From Phallus indusiatus (lineage: Eukaryota > Basidiomycota > Agaricomycetes > Phallales > Phallaceae): DNA of 64,000 nucleotides. The DNA lies in the NCBI GenBank assembly GCA_027605045.1, contig JAQFWX010000021.1, forward strand, positions 124,001 to 188,000. The letters run 5' to 3'. Under the pieces are notes generated by a model. That model made no database searches. It had not been told where the DNA came from and saw only the letters and a program-made list of their open reading frames with translations. The position numbers were made by a program, and so were the translations under genes. Below are positions 10,966 through 23,297 of the stretch, one piece after another (within the stretch, counting starts at the first letter, position 1; each line of letters opens with the position of its first letter).

Positions 10966-13900
10966 ATGGACGCTTCCTCGGTCCTTCTCCAGCAACTACC
11001 CGCCTATCCTTCAAGTTCAATCGACTCTTCTTCTACTTCAGATGCCCCCTCACTTTCCAGACAATACGATCTAATGGCCCATCTCGAACGTCTTAAGGAA
11101 TTTCTTGCTACCGCCCCTACCCGCTGGTCCTCCTCCGATGCAATTCCCATCTCACAACAGCACCCAGCTCTCAACCGTTTCCTCCTCCCTTCAAATGAAT
11201 ACGTCACCTGCGTAAACTGGTGCAATGTCCATTACATCACTGGCACAGACATCGTCCGCGCCCTAGTCTTCAGATTCGAAGCCTTCGGTCGTCCAGTCAG
11301 AAACATGAAAAAATTCGAAGAGGGCGTCTTCAGTGATTTGCGCAATCTCAAGCCAGGTCAAGATGCCTGTCTAGAGGACCCAAAGGTGGGTGTCTGTCTC
11401 CGCGTTTTCTTCGCCACTTCCTTCTCCCTTTCTCGCCTGTTCTCCGCCGTGAAAACTAGCCGTTAACATTCCTTCTCTCTTCAAATAGTCCCCTTTCCTT
11501 GACCTCCTCTTCAAATATCAATGCATTCGTACTCAGAAAAAGCAAAAAGTGTTTTTCTGGTAAGCGAAATTTGTGTTTCCTTTTCGATGATCGGTTTCAA
11601 ATTAGTCTCCGTTCCTCTTCCAAAGGTTCTCCGTTCCGCATGATCGACTTTTCATAGACGCCCTTGAACGCGACCTCAAACGGGAAAAAATCGGTCTCGA
11701 GTCCACTACTGCTGTCGTTGCTGAACCAGCTTTATCCTTCTCTTACGACCCCAAAAGACCCCTTTTCGAACAGATCAATGCCTCCACTTTATCTGCTCTC
11801 ACTCAAGACCCCCGATCTAACGGCCTACACCCACACCCACACCCACACTCAAATTCACATTCACATTCGCAACAACAACATCGAGTTTCCCTTAGGGGGA
11901 GAGCCGGATCAATCTCCTTACCAGACTTGAAGATAGGCACATCATCAATGTCCTCTAGGTCTTCACTCGAAAGTCCGAGATCCACTCGCGGAGATGGCAG
12001 CAGCGATATACTTCCCAATCCACCCGCCTCGACTTCCCAATCCCCGATGAGCGCGGCCAATTCACCCACTGATGTCACTTCTAATTCGTCGCGTGGCAAC
12101 TCCTTTTTCAACATGTTCTCCTTTTTGGAAGGTACACCCACTTATAAGCAACGCCGAAAGAAAGCCAAGCCCCGTCGTAACGGTGGCTGTAGTATCAGTG
12201 GCACCAATAATAATAATGACGACGATCGCATGAGGTACAGCTTGGAGATCCACACCCCCCGACGCAGTTTTGATATTGCGCCGAGGAACCATCTTACGAA
12301 TGTCGCTGGTCCTGGACGTCACAGTCTAGACAGTCTCCAAAATGGAAATGGAAATGGGAATGGGAATGCCACCACCACGGGGGGCAACAATCACTTCTTG
12401 AACGGGGGGGGATCTTCTCAATACGGGTTTCCTGCACACCTTGGTGCTCAGCAACTGCGAGTTCACAATCTCCCTGCACCGATCACTGCAGCACCTCGCC
12501 CACGACAGGCTGCTCCCGGAATTGCCCGCCACGCGTTGACAACTCCGGAATACATATGTCCCTTTCACATGTGTCGACAGGCCTTCTCTTTCCAGGCTCA
12601 GTTGTATCAACATATGTTACAGCACAGCGAGCGCTCTGGTTGCGGAGGACCCAATAATGGTATGGATGTAGACCCTGAAGGCCAAAGACAGCAACACTAT
12701 GTTCATACCGCGCAACACCAGCAGCCGGCACCGGTGCCACCGACCAACAACAACAACAACGCCAACGGTACTGCGACTGCCCATTACGTTTCTATCCCGC
12801 GTAATGTCAGCGGAAGTCCTGAAATTCCTACTTTTTCTCACGTTCTTACGACCCCCAATGGAAGTCCTCGATACGAATACGATTATGACGACGATTGTGG
12901 ATATGCACCTGACTGGTCTCATCAACATCAGCAACAGCAACAGCAGCTTCATCATCCCGCTGCTAATGCCAATGCCAATGCCCATGCCCATGCCAAGATC
13001 GAGGAAGACCAAGAACACTCTATTCCCGTTCCCGTTCCGAACCCGAACCCGCAACCTATCAGCGTCGCCCCGCAGCCGATGTATCCTCACCAGCAGCAAC
13101 AACTACAACTACAACTACAACAGCATCAGCAGCAGCAGCATCAACATGCCGCCGCTTCAGCCTATGCTTTTGATTCGAACAGCGTTGCGTCTGTATCTTC
13201 TACTTCACCGTCTTATCCTCCGCCTTCTCCTACATACCCTGTTTCAGCGCCCGCAGATCAGCTTACTTTTAATATCCCTGATATGCCTCCGAATGACGCG
13301 GACAGCAGCGGCAACGACAACAGCAATAACAACAGCCACTATTATGACTCTGTATCTGTACAGAATCGTCGACCTAGGTCTGCTACACCCCCGAATTCTC
13401 AGCCCGTTCCACCCCGTGCGACGCATCGTCGTCGACCTTCTACTGCAACAGCCGTTTTAACTACTTTCGGCGGTGGTAGTGGACTTTCCCAATCAACGAC
13501 GGACTCGACGATGTCTGCGTTTAACGTTGCTCGCTCGAATAGTTTTACGAGCGTTACGCTTGCCGCGGCTCAACAACAACAACAGCAACAACAACAGTTG
13601 CAGCAGCAGTTGTTACCCCCTTCGTCATGGCGTACCGCTCCACGGGGGTATCACCCTTACGCTGCGCCTGACCACGGGTTGAGCACGAGGCCGAGTACGT
13701 CGTACAGTACGAGCTCTGCGCCTTCTTCTAGTCAAGGAAGTAGCAGTCCGTTTGCGGTTCATATTAATGTTAATGCGCCGTCGTCGTCGTCGGGATCGGG
13801 AAATGAGTATGGTCATTCGGCTGCTGCTGTTGACGGAGGACGAGTTACTGCTGCTGGTTATTTGCAGCAGCAGGAGCAAGGGCAGCATGAAGTCAAGTAT

Positions 13901-14539
13901 GAGCCGCAGGAGTATTGTATTACGCATGAGGCGGAGTATGTTGAGTATGCGTCTTATGATGCTGCTGCCGCTGCTGGGAATGGGAATGGTGAACAGGGAC
14001 AAGGGTATGTTGAAGGAGGAAATGGTGTTGGTGAATATGTGTCGGAGGAGACGAGTACTACTGCGGTTCATCATAGTCAAGGGTATCCCTCGGAGGAGCT
14101 TAGTCCCGAAGTGCAGTTTGCGCATGTGGCTGTTTCGGCTTATCCGGAGGAGGATTATGACATTGCGCATGCGCATACACCAGCTCCTCCTGCTTCTGTT
14201 GTTGCGACTGTAGGAACGGGAGCGGGAGTTGAAGCGGGACCAGGACCAGGGTCGTCGGATCGCGGTTATACTGCACATGTGGAAGACGTTTATGGCGCTA
14301 CCGCTGAGTATCAGTGTGTTCATGATATTTCCATGTCCCCAGAAGAAGTCGTTGTCGCTGCTTCGTATGCTGCTGCAGGACATGAACAGACGTATTCTAT
14401 GCAGACGAGTTCTCACACCCATCAACCTCATCATCAGCATGAGCAACATCTTCACCACCATCACTCTCATCATCATCCCCATCATCATCCTCACCATGAC
14501 GCGCAGATGCTGCCATATTATCAACAACAAGTCGCATGA
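10966..14539 (+). CDS. ste12: STE12 homeodomain-like transcription factor with one C2H2 finger
   Basis: Three exons (10966-11385, 11489-11559, 11626-14539) encode 1,134 residues. STE12 acts in the nucleus downstream of the pheromone/filamentation MAP kinase. The DNA-binding STE domain spans roughly residues 60-220, with signature stretches ITGTDIVRALVFRFEAFGRP, VRNMKKFEEGVFSDLRNLKPG, SPFLDLLFKYQCIRTQKKQK and FIDALERDLKREKIG. Both introns fall inside this domain and have consensus borders. One C2H2 finger (CPFHMC...H...H, C-x4-C-x12-H-x3-H) lies near residue 508. The rest is very low in complexity: Asn, Gln, Gly/Asn, His/Pro and Ala/Gly tracts, ending in a His-rich tail HHHHSHHHPHHHPHH. Basidiomycete STE12-alpha proteins usually have two adjacent fingers; I see only one. 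The ATG chosen is the first one after the CT tract. Confidence 0.9.
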
Positions 14540-15838
14540 AATCAAGAACTCCCTCTCTCTCTCCGCTTCGCCCCCATCCCCCCCAAAAAAAACCAAAATC
14601 CACACCGAAATCAACTCGTCTGTTTATGAGTTTATGGTGTCGTTTCCCGTTTTCGATGTCCTCACATGCTTTACACACCCCTTCACTCCTTTACCCGATA
14701 TTCTCACTTTCTTCTTTCGGTTTTTCCCCTGTTTTAATCCTGCTTTCGAAATTCCATCCTACTACTATATTAGACACCTAAATTAATTTGTTTGCGCCTC
14801 GGACTCGGTTCTCGCACATACGTATAGTCCCTTCCCCCCACCCCTACTACCCCATATATTCTAGATTAATCAACTCTTGCACGTGCTCTATATTCCTCTT
14901 TCGTTCAAAGACACGTCTTAATACCTTTGTTTTTCCGTCCCCGTTTCTTTTTTTTTTCTTCTCCTCCCTCTATATCAATTCTCCCAATCCACACCCAAAC
15001 TGTCTTATCAAGCATCTCGTATTTTTTTTTGGTTATCTTTTTTTATCCCTAGCCCAAACCCAACCACATGTGTTATAATGATTGTATCCCTTTTTTTTTC
15101 CCTTTCTCTCCTTTCGATTCTATATCCACTTTTTCACACCCACGCACGACGACACATCATCATCAATTGCAGTTTACGCTCCTTACCTTTCAGGGATCAA
15201 TTATACTGCTATTATACCTGTTAATGCCGGACCTTATCGAATGGCAGATCCCTTTCCAGTCGTTTCCCCCACACGCTCCCTTTTTCTTAAGCTCCCAAGA
15301 AATATCTCACTCTTTTTCTTTTTTTCGCCGCCGAATATACGAAATTTATATCTGACACTCCTTTCTATGATACCAAATTCCCTTTTTTTTTCCCCCGTTT
15401 TTTTTTTTTCTTTTTTTGCTTGCTTGCTTGTTGTGTCGGTAATGCAGAGGACTGTAGCCATTCATTTTCTTAATTTCATCGTCGAACAATCTCCATATCC
15501 CCCTCCCCCTCGCCCCTTTCTCTAGTTACTTAGTAATACTAGTGTTTGTCTCGATTATAATACCGATCAATCGCATTCTTAATATGATATGTATCCAAGT
15601 ATTTCTTATCCTAATACATAGTGCTTTCATCATTCCGTTTTACCCGTGGTTATCAAGATTATTATTACTCGAGCCGAATATACATATATGTATATTGCGG
15701 GGCAGAAAGCATCATCATCGACCTCCTTCCTTCCATACACATATAGACACCTACTCCATATGTATGCGTGTATGTATGTAAAGTATTCTGTGGCGTTTGA
15801 GATCATTCAGGGCCATCTGAAGCCCAATTCTATATAGT

Positions 15839-15891
15839 GCCCAAGAATGACGTCTCCGTGAAAGGATCAATCCATACTGTCATTCTTGGGC
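15839..15891. repeat. 13-bp perfect inverted repeat, 27-base loop
   Basis: gcccaagaatgac at 15839-15851 is exactly reverse-complementary to gtcattcttgggc at 15879-15891. It would form a stable hairpin in RNA or DNA. Its position, 1.3 kb beyond STE12, does not suggest a simple terminator. Confidence 0.8.
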
Positions 15892-15950
15892 TTCTGATAT
15901 GTCGTTTCGCGTGGGTGAACGAGCCATGATTACAGGAACACCGTTATATG

Positions 15951-16001
15951 GTGTGTGTGTGTATATATGTATATGTATATGTATATGTAGGTATGTATGT
16001 A
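15951..16001. repeat. TG/TATG microsatellite
   Basis: A run of TG dinucleotides passes into TATATG and TATG units. It is simple-sequence DNA without coding meaning. Confidence 0.8.
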
Positions 16002-18318
16002 TTTGCAAAATCTGCCATTTCGTTCATTCTATTCCTTGTTAGAATTTGGCTGTCATCAGTCACTACCATTAATGATCGCTGCGATGGCTGATCGCTCTAG
16101 AATTTTTTGGTCTGAGTTGCTTATCAGTCTAATGACAATTAAGCCGTCAGTGACATAAATATTACGATCTGTCGCGGAAACCATTTCAAAGTGGCAAGAC
16201 GTGTGTGTAGACTCGTATCTCAGTCCTATTCTTACAATCAGGGAAAAAGACTCCGAACGGTGGGAGAGATGTAATTATAAAAAATTGTTTCGTTTTTGGA
16301 AAGACAGTCTGACTTCCCATATCTGATATTGTGCAGGGTGGCTTTGACGTATACTTGGCACCCCCCTTCATATTGACCATTAGGATCTATCCCGTTTCCT
16401 TTCAAACATAAGTCCCCTCCACTGCGCTATGACATCCTTTTGGTTGATTCGCTTCTGAACTTGGGAGCGGAGCCTAGCTGTTCTTTTTACCATTCTGCTT
16501 CTGACTCAGGACTGAGTCTGGATTCGGTAAGAGATAACTAAAAAAAAAAAGGCATCATTCAATGCAGAGGCTTCGATACTACTGGCTTGGGCGTTTAATC
16601 TTGCGAGAAATTCTTTGAAGATCCCGCGTCCTTTTGGGGAGAACTTGAATGAGAGAGAGAGAAAGCGAGTGATCACGATCACGATTTAGATGATTTCCTT
16701 GCTTCCTGAAGCATGCCATTAATTTACGCGTGCATTGGTACTAAGGGGTAATAATCAAAAGCTGCCATTGTGTCAGACGCGTGCAAGATGTAGAAACGAA
16801 TAACTAAAAGAAAATTCTCACCCCTGGCGGATGGACTTCTCTTCTTCCCCTTCGTACGGCTGCAAACTTATATCTGGTTCTCCCTGTTGTGACTGGCGCA
16901 TTATTATTATTGATCAGACGTACGTCAACGATCGAGAATGGGAGAGAATGCCTCCGGTGTGGTCTTGCTTGGAGAAGTCACGAGCGCAGTTTGAAATTTT
17001 GTTATCAATGGGGAGATGTAAAAGTTGTAGGATATAGATTCCGAGGATAACTACTAGTCATAAAATTCCGGCATACGATCGAGGTATAGAACTAGATGGG
17101 TTTCCTGAGTTAACGATTATTTATGGGTCCGATGATGAATGGGGCGAAGTATAGGCTTGCTTCTTTAAGCCAGAGTGAGCTTTTGATCTCCTAGTTTGGC
17201 GGTGGTTAGTAGTCAAACGGTATGTGCATGCCCTCAAAATCCGTTGCTGGTTTTGCTGAACCCTCGAGGATAATGGGTCATGGTTTGTCCAAAGTTGAAA
17301 TGAAATTACTAGACCCTTGTAATTGCCTGTAATTACCTTCTAGTCACTGTCTTATGAAATGCCGAATGTCGCAACATTAGCAGAAAGTCTTCGAATGCAG
17401 AACATAAGAATTCGCCTTCGCTTGTGTCTAGCGTGTCAAGCCATGCGATTGAGCAGTGAACACACAGATAACTTGAAAGATGCTGATTGCCGTTGAATCG
17501 TTCAAGTGCCATACAAAATAAGCTCAAGTTCTTTCTGAAAACTCAAGAAGGACTACGGCACCAATTTGTCGGGATTTTCTCACCAAGTTAGAACCCAATA
17601 CCCTGTTCTTCGAAGGAGACTGGAAGGTTTGTTGTGGCGTGTAGATATTTTTGACTCTCGAATAAAAAGGTTTAGATTACAGCACGGGGAGAACGGCATG
17701 GTTCGCGGTGCGCGCCAATTATACGGGTTTTTGGTGATGCTGATAGCCTGATTTGCATTTGCTTCTACTGGGCGTCTATTACACAATCAAGAATCGGAAG
17801 GTTCCGGATGGGTGCCGCCGGAGCTGTTTCATACCCGGCTCTTTTATAAAAACGAGACTGTTGTAATAAAGTTATAGAGCTCATTTTTTTCATTGCTAAG
17901 AGCCATGAGGCAATAGAAATAAGTGGCTATATGGTACTAAAGGCGAATAAAAATCATGAATCATGATGCGTACCGGTGAAAATTGTGAAGATCAGCTGGA
18001 CGCCTCTTGGCCGATTCTTGCCATGAAATCCTTGCGATACTCGGTGTAAAAACTAGAAACACGGTGTACTTGACTATGTGGAAACCAAGAGATTTCGCTA
18101 GTTTCTTGCTAGAAAAGTCATCACTTGTGCGACAATATAGGAATAGCATACCTAAAATATAGACGTCGTAGATATAAGAACACTATAAATGAAAAGCTTC
18201 ATTTTTATGGTCACCATGATGTTGACCGTGATTCGTGATTTTATAATGCGCCGATCTCATAACCTTCCTTTCCATGGAGATTTAAAGCCTAAGGTTGCGA
18301 AACTTGAAGTGAGCAACA

Positions 18319-18815
18319 ATGCTTTCCACCTTCATATCTCTCTGCATTTTTCTGAGATTCGCATGGTCTCAGTCTCCGCCGCTTCAGATTGCAGAAATAA
18401 CGTACGACGGGGTATATGACACAAGCAACCTCCCTGTAGCCTCTGTGTCGTGCGGTGCCTCTCCAATGTTGTCCAACTTTTCTGTGATTGGCGGTATACC
18501 GAATTGGCCTAACGTTGCAGGTGGATTTCTCGTTACATCGCTTGGTGCTGAACTTTGCGGAACTTGTTGGGCTCTCACCTATAATGCAACAGGCCGAAGT
18601 GTCGCAGTACGTAGAGCTTTGAAACTTTTATACTATTGTCTTCGGAACTTTACGAGATGAATCAGGTTCTCCTCATTGATTCCGCGAGCCCAGGTTTTAA
18701 CATAGCGGAGTCAACAATGAATAATTTGACGAATGGAGAGGCTGTAGACCTGGGGGTCATATACGCGGATGTTGAAGAACTCCCCCGGTCTGAGTGTGGG
18801 ATCGCTTCAGTCTAG
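18319..18815 (+). CDS. cerato-platanin family secreted protein
   Basis: Two exons (18319-18606, 18666-18815) joined at a GTACGT...TCAG intron give 145 residues. A signal peptide (about 1-18, ending FAWSQS) targets it for secretion. The mature protein shows the cerato-platanin pattern ITYDGVYD, SVSCG, GIPNWPNVAGGF, CGTCWALTYN, LIDSASPGFNIAESTMNNLT and a terminal SECGIASV. The four cysteines expected for the two conserved disulfides are present (45, 80, 83, 140). Cerato-platanins are small double-psi-beta-barrel proteins related to expansins. They bind chitin oligomers, are surface-active, and can act as elicitors or in aerial growth; no enzyme activity is implied. Length and domain are complete. 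The gene stands alone between long spacers. Confidence 0.93.
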
Positions 18816-20011
18816 TTCCCTCTAGGAAGTTGATCATAAGGCTCAAAATCCGTGTCATACGTTCCATAACTTTCAAATTGTACCACTCCTGCGCACTAAT
18901 AAACAAGGACTATAAAACAAAAGGTAAAAGACTAACGCTCTCTATCGTCGCCTTTCCTAACTTCCCAAGTTTTGTTTATGTCAACTGTGTTGCTTCGCAT
19001 GCCGTATGCTGCACGGTGTCAAAGAGTGTCCTGCACGTGTTCAATTTCGGGTCTAGTCCAATTCAGTGTTAACTTTTCAGAATCGACCGACATACTGAAT
19101 GATCAACTCACCTCGTTTTATTTCCTATCCAACTATGATCCCGATAGCATTTCACGTATGACGAAAAGTCAGAGGAGGTCAATCGACGAGAGCGACAACG
19201 ACAACCCTTGTTTCCTCGTTTTTCCTTCAACTGTTTTCTCGCCCTACACCCCTATTTCTGAGTGTTCAATACAAATTCAAATTATGCCTTTCGCCATAAA
19301 TCATAACAAATCTAAGAAAACAAAGGAGAACCTAGTCGTTTACTAGGCACTCCGACGTGTCTTCCAAATCGCTTTGTTAAACCGAAGCCACGATGTACAC
19401 GTTCATGATTCCACCCTTTCATACCAGGGATGATTTCGACAGGAGATCACCCGTTGACGCGTTGACGTTTACAGCGATGATCAAGAGGTAGTTCGGGCTT
19501 TGCGGTTTTATGAAGAACTTGGCAAAGGCTAGCAGGGATCTGATCAGAGACGTTTAAACGAAATCACCATGCCAGCTCAACACCAACAGAGGTGATTTGT
19601 TTGTCTACAAGCATCCGAGGGAAAACCCGCAGTCGCCGAGTTCAATGTTGGATTGAGATTTAACTTTTGAATATAGGACATCAGACCGACTCCTCGGAAT
19701 AGTCCACGCCCTTCATACATACATAATACGGGATTGAATCGAGCTTTACAGGCATTCAATCTCGGTTGTATACAAGAACACGTTTGTGGTGAAGGAGGTC
19801 AAGATGGTAGAACAAATATGTACAAACAAGCAAGTTAGCGCCCAGTGTCGTTGTCGCAAAGTTGTTGTATGACGATAGGTTTGAAGCTCGCAATTGGAGT
19901 CAACTTTCTTCGAAATTTGACATCTTCAGGCTTTCTCATTCAAAACTCACAATGCTTATTGCGTTATAAGCACGAAAGTAGTCATGATCGGCCTCCAGGA
20001 GATTTGCACGG
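18816..20011. other. intergenic, no gene seen
   Basis: Several short open frames lie here but none has recognisable motifs or plausible splice structure. The left part should hold the cerato-platanin terminator. The right part may hold an unresolved 5' exon of the next gene. Confidence 0.35.
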
Positions 20012-21076
20012 GTGGGCTTTTCAGAACCCATTTTTTCCCCTGTATTTTCAACTTTTGTTTTGGAAATTGTCAGTCAGATACCACATCCGGCTGAACATCC
20101 TAATGTAAAAGATAACAAAAAGAAATTCCCAGCAAAGTCGCCTCCAAAAACTCAACAGCCAAAGCCGACACCGAAGAAAAAGCTTTACGTTCCTCCTAAT
20201 ATCATTCTATTGTGTGCTGTTTTACTGCCCTTCTTTCACCTGATTTTCTCACATCTTTTTTTTTTGACAGCCACAGCCCTGAATCTGCTCTCTCTCTTCG
20301 TGCCAAGAAAATACTTGAGGATGCTCAATTTGCATTTCCAAATACCAGAAGCAGGATAGGCACCCCACTTCCTCTGAAGTTAACTATTCACGAGCGCTTA
20401 CCCACCGTTGACGAGGTAAGGTTTGTCGTTCTGGCATGCTCAACTAATCATTCCCGCTTTCTCATAGATTCGGGATACATATCTTCTCCTTGAAGATCAA
20501 GATCAAAGCTGGTCAAAATTTTTAACGCTGCACTCTTCTGCTTTCCACGCACATCCAACAAATGCAGCGAGTATTTTGGAGATCGTGCAGAAGTATCGTG
20601 AACATAAACTTATCAGTCCTCAAGATCACGAAAAATCCTCCTCTCCTAAACTCAAAAAGCCTGCAGACGAAGAAGATCCCGCCGACGAGTCCTTATTTGA
20701 CATCAAAGCCGTAACCCTTCCTCCAACACATTCTCTCTTCGGTACAGAATGTTTCTCGTGGCCAGTCATATTATGGAACTCGAAAGTTGCTCAGGTTGCC
20801 CCTGGGTGGCGAGCGGTTACCAAACAGCTATACAAGTATTCTCGTATTCGAGATGGTATTCTAAGCCCAGAAGAGCTTCGAGAAGCAAAGGAAGAAGCCA
20901 AAGAGAGGGCCCTTCAGGAAAGGTGATCAACCCTGAAACTTGAAATCGCTTCGAAAATTCTGACTTGTTTTCTTCTTTGAAGAATTAAGGAGAAACTGAA
21001 AGCTCGAGAGGTATCTCCAGAGGAAGGTGACACTCTCAGGTGGTATAATGAGAGTAGTGGCACACGAAATCGCTAG
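20012..21076 (+). CDS. DUF1687/FMP46-like thioredoxin-fold protein (divergent)
   Basis: Proposed exons are 20012-20211, 20271-20415, 20468-20922 and 20983-21076. Spliced, they contain VPPNIILFHSPESALSLRAK, ILEDAQ, PLPLKLTIHERLPTVDEI and, later, FSWPVILWNSKVAQV. This order ('I.LFH.P.SP...', a strand followed by PT.D.., then 'WPV...') matches the DUF1687 family (yeast Fmp46, a putative mitochondrial redox protein). It aligns visibly with the gene at 33934. The tail is longer than usual and charged (LSPEELREAKEEAKERALQ... to EGDTLRWYNE). The 5' end is weak: the ATG at 20012 is only the first in frame, and a Lys/Pro-rich stretch (PKPTPKKKLYVPPN) precedes the domain. The intron at 20212 interrupts the Phe codon of LFHSP, as in the 33934 gene. 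The Cys of a classical thioredoxin site is not apparent, which is usual for this family. Confidence 0.5.
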
Positions 21077-23297
21077 CAATACATGATGATGAATTTTTAT
21101 TATCTCCTCGCTCTTCAACGCTGTTCTATGGGTATCTTAAGGGAACTCGCGCTCAATGCTCTTTGAGTTGTTGCTACATCTCAATCTTCCCATCACAGTC
21201 TGTCCGCGTTTATGACCTGGGAACATAGTCTTATTTTTACGAGGAACATTAAGAATTACCCAACACCTTGTCTTGGCATGGGTTTTGCGATTATTTATTA
21301 CTTCCGAACAACACCACTACGCAGACCTCGGAATGAATCGCCCCGACTTCTACGCGTTCTCCTCCCGCCAAGCAATAGCGGTGTCGCGGTAACCAATATA
21401 TCGGTTGGCCTTAGCGTTCAGTTGGTCGTTAACGTGACCCCTTTTCTCTATTTATTCGTATACATTTCTCTATAAACTAATTGTTCATTTTATCGGAAAT
21501 GTTGGACCTTACAGGGGAACTTTGCATTCATGCAGCTGTAAAATTGAGAGGTTTACAGGCGGAACAAAATTTCGCCGATATCATCATTTCTTCCAAAATC
21601 AGCGCAAAAAGGAGGGAAATCCTGGATCATACATTTCTGTTGATTATCTTTCAAAGGTGTTGAACTGCCAAGCTGTTCCTGTTTTCTTCCCGCCCTCAGC
21701 CACATGAATACTGGATTATTATACTATCCTATCTAAAGATACTGCGTTCTGAAGGGAAATCAGTAACATGTATCCGGCGTGCATCTGTAAAAGCTAAAAC
21801 CATTTGCACCATTGGATCCCATTCAGTGTCACTGATACAGGCGATGACACCAGGCAAACCAAACTCAAGGATGGATGGCCTCATGCAATTCATGATCTCC
21901 CTACCTTACGATGACAGCTACATACATGGAACACCGGCTGCTACCACATAATAGATGGGTGTCCTCGCGTCTATTTTACAACTGTTCACACAGATGTCTA
22001 ATAGAGCTTTGTTCATTTGGTTTAGGCACACATATATAGGACACAGTCGGAAACTTACGACCCAATACACAATCGTGTTTCTCCCGACTCCGATTGATGC
22101 GATAATGTTCGACGAGGTGTCTAGACTTTCACTAGGTACCATTTGGAGGAGAAGCGTTCGTTCGTTCCTTCATGAACTTGAGTATGGAAGCTGAAGCCCC
22201 TGATCTCCTATCGGGGATCTATCGTCTTTCATATTCAACGCTTAACGACAACGACAGTGCCCGCGATTAAACAATGTCAACGGATGAACACAGCATTTAT
22301 CACGGAGGGAATACAGCTTACAAACCCGGTCTCGATCAGTCAAATCCCAATTCGATTTTCCTATTCATAGATAAACGTCCATGCTGTCTGGGTTTGGTCG
22401 TGCGGTGCCTGAAGCTTTTGTCAGGAAAATTACCGGTACCGATGGGTGGTGGTGGCATCAGACATTCATCGACAAATTCACTGACTGTCTTTATAAATAC
22501 CTCGATCGACATAGGCTCATATATAGTTGAGCTAAGCACACGTTACGCTTACCCACCGGCTACAGTGTATAATTGTCCAGGCGATGGGATTTCTTCTTCG
22601 GTGATATGTGTACGAAAACGGTGTACGAAAGGCTGACCTGGACTCCCGGAACCGGCATCCGCACATGATGCGTTGTACATACATACATAAGTATTTATAT
22701 CAAACGACAAAGCTGATTTCTAAATGAAATTAAAAGGGAGGCTGTGCGGCGTATAAATAGCGATCGCATTTTAATCGATTATCTACTAGTACGACGGGTG
22801 ATAAGACAAAGAGAAGAAGCGTGATTCGATGTTCCAGACCAGTGGACGAATCGATGTCATTGTTGGCCTCGCCTCGCCTTACCCTGTTTACCGGGATCCG
22901 TTTAGATCCTGTTCACGTCAATACGCTGGATTCTCGGACTCGTCGGTCCTATTGCCAATTTTGTGAAGAGTTTACTCACAGTTTCCGAAGCCCGTTACCC
23001 CTTCAGGGAGAAATCATATCCCATTGGCAGTTGTTGTATCTTTCTTTCGGGGTAAACCGCTGAGCTGATGGAGATTCTGCCCATCATAATTTCGATAGCT
23101 TTTATCTTTCTTAACAAAACAGCAGCCATTCATGCCTGATGAATAACCTAGTGCTAAATCAGTGAAAATAATGCGGGATGATAATAATAGTCCCATTGAT
23201 AATACAAGTAAGATGAATTAATGATACAGATGATTCACATCAATGAAAAAAGAAGAACAAGAAACGATACAGCGGTTTGTTATACCAAATGGAGTCC
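21077..23297. other. 2.2-kb intergenic, no gene recognised
   Basis: Open frames up to 120 codons occur (for example 22274-22636 on +), but none shows known motifs, good splice structure or a homologue I recognise. A small tata-box-like tataaata lies at 22751 without an obvious gene downstream. Confidence 0.35.

Larger units (their letters stand above)
14540..18318. other. 3.8-kb non-coding, pyrimidine/T-rich then AT-rich
   Basis: 14540-15540 is strongly T/C-rich with poly-T runs, probably the 3' UTR and terminator of STE12 or its downstream spacer. 15930-16000 contains a TG/TATG microsatellite. A 13-bp inverted repeat lies at 15839-15891. No recognisable protein was found on either strand up to the cerato-platanin start. 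Confidence 0.45.

Noticed and set aside
12617..13460. Further long frames on both strands inside STE12
   Set aside because: Codon-repeat shadows of the true frame, which has the STE domain and finger.
13625..14614. 329-codon minus-strand open frame opposite STE12
   Set aside because: A shadow of the repetitive STE12 tail, rich in Arg/Ser/Met from antisense low-complexity codons.
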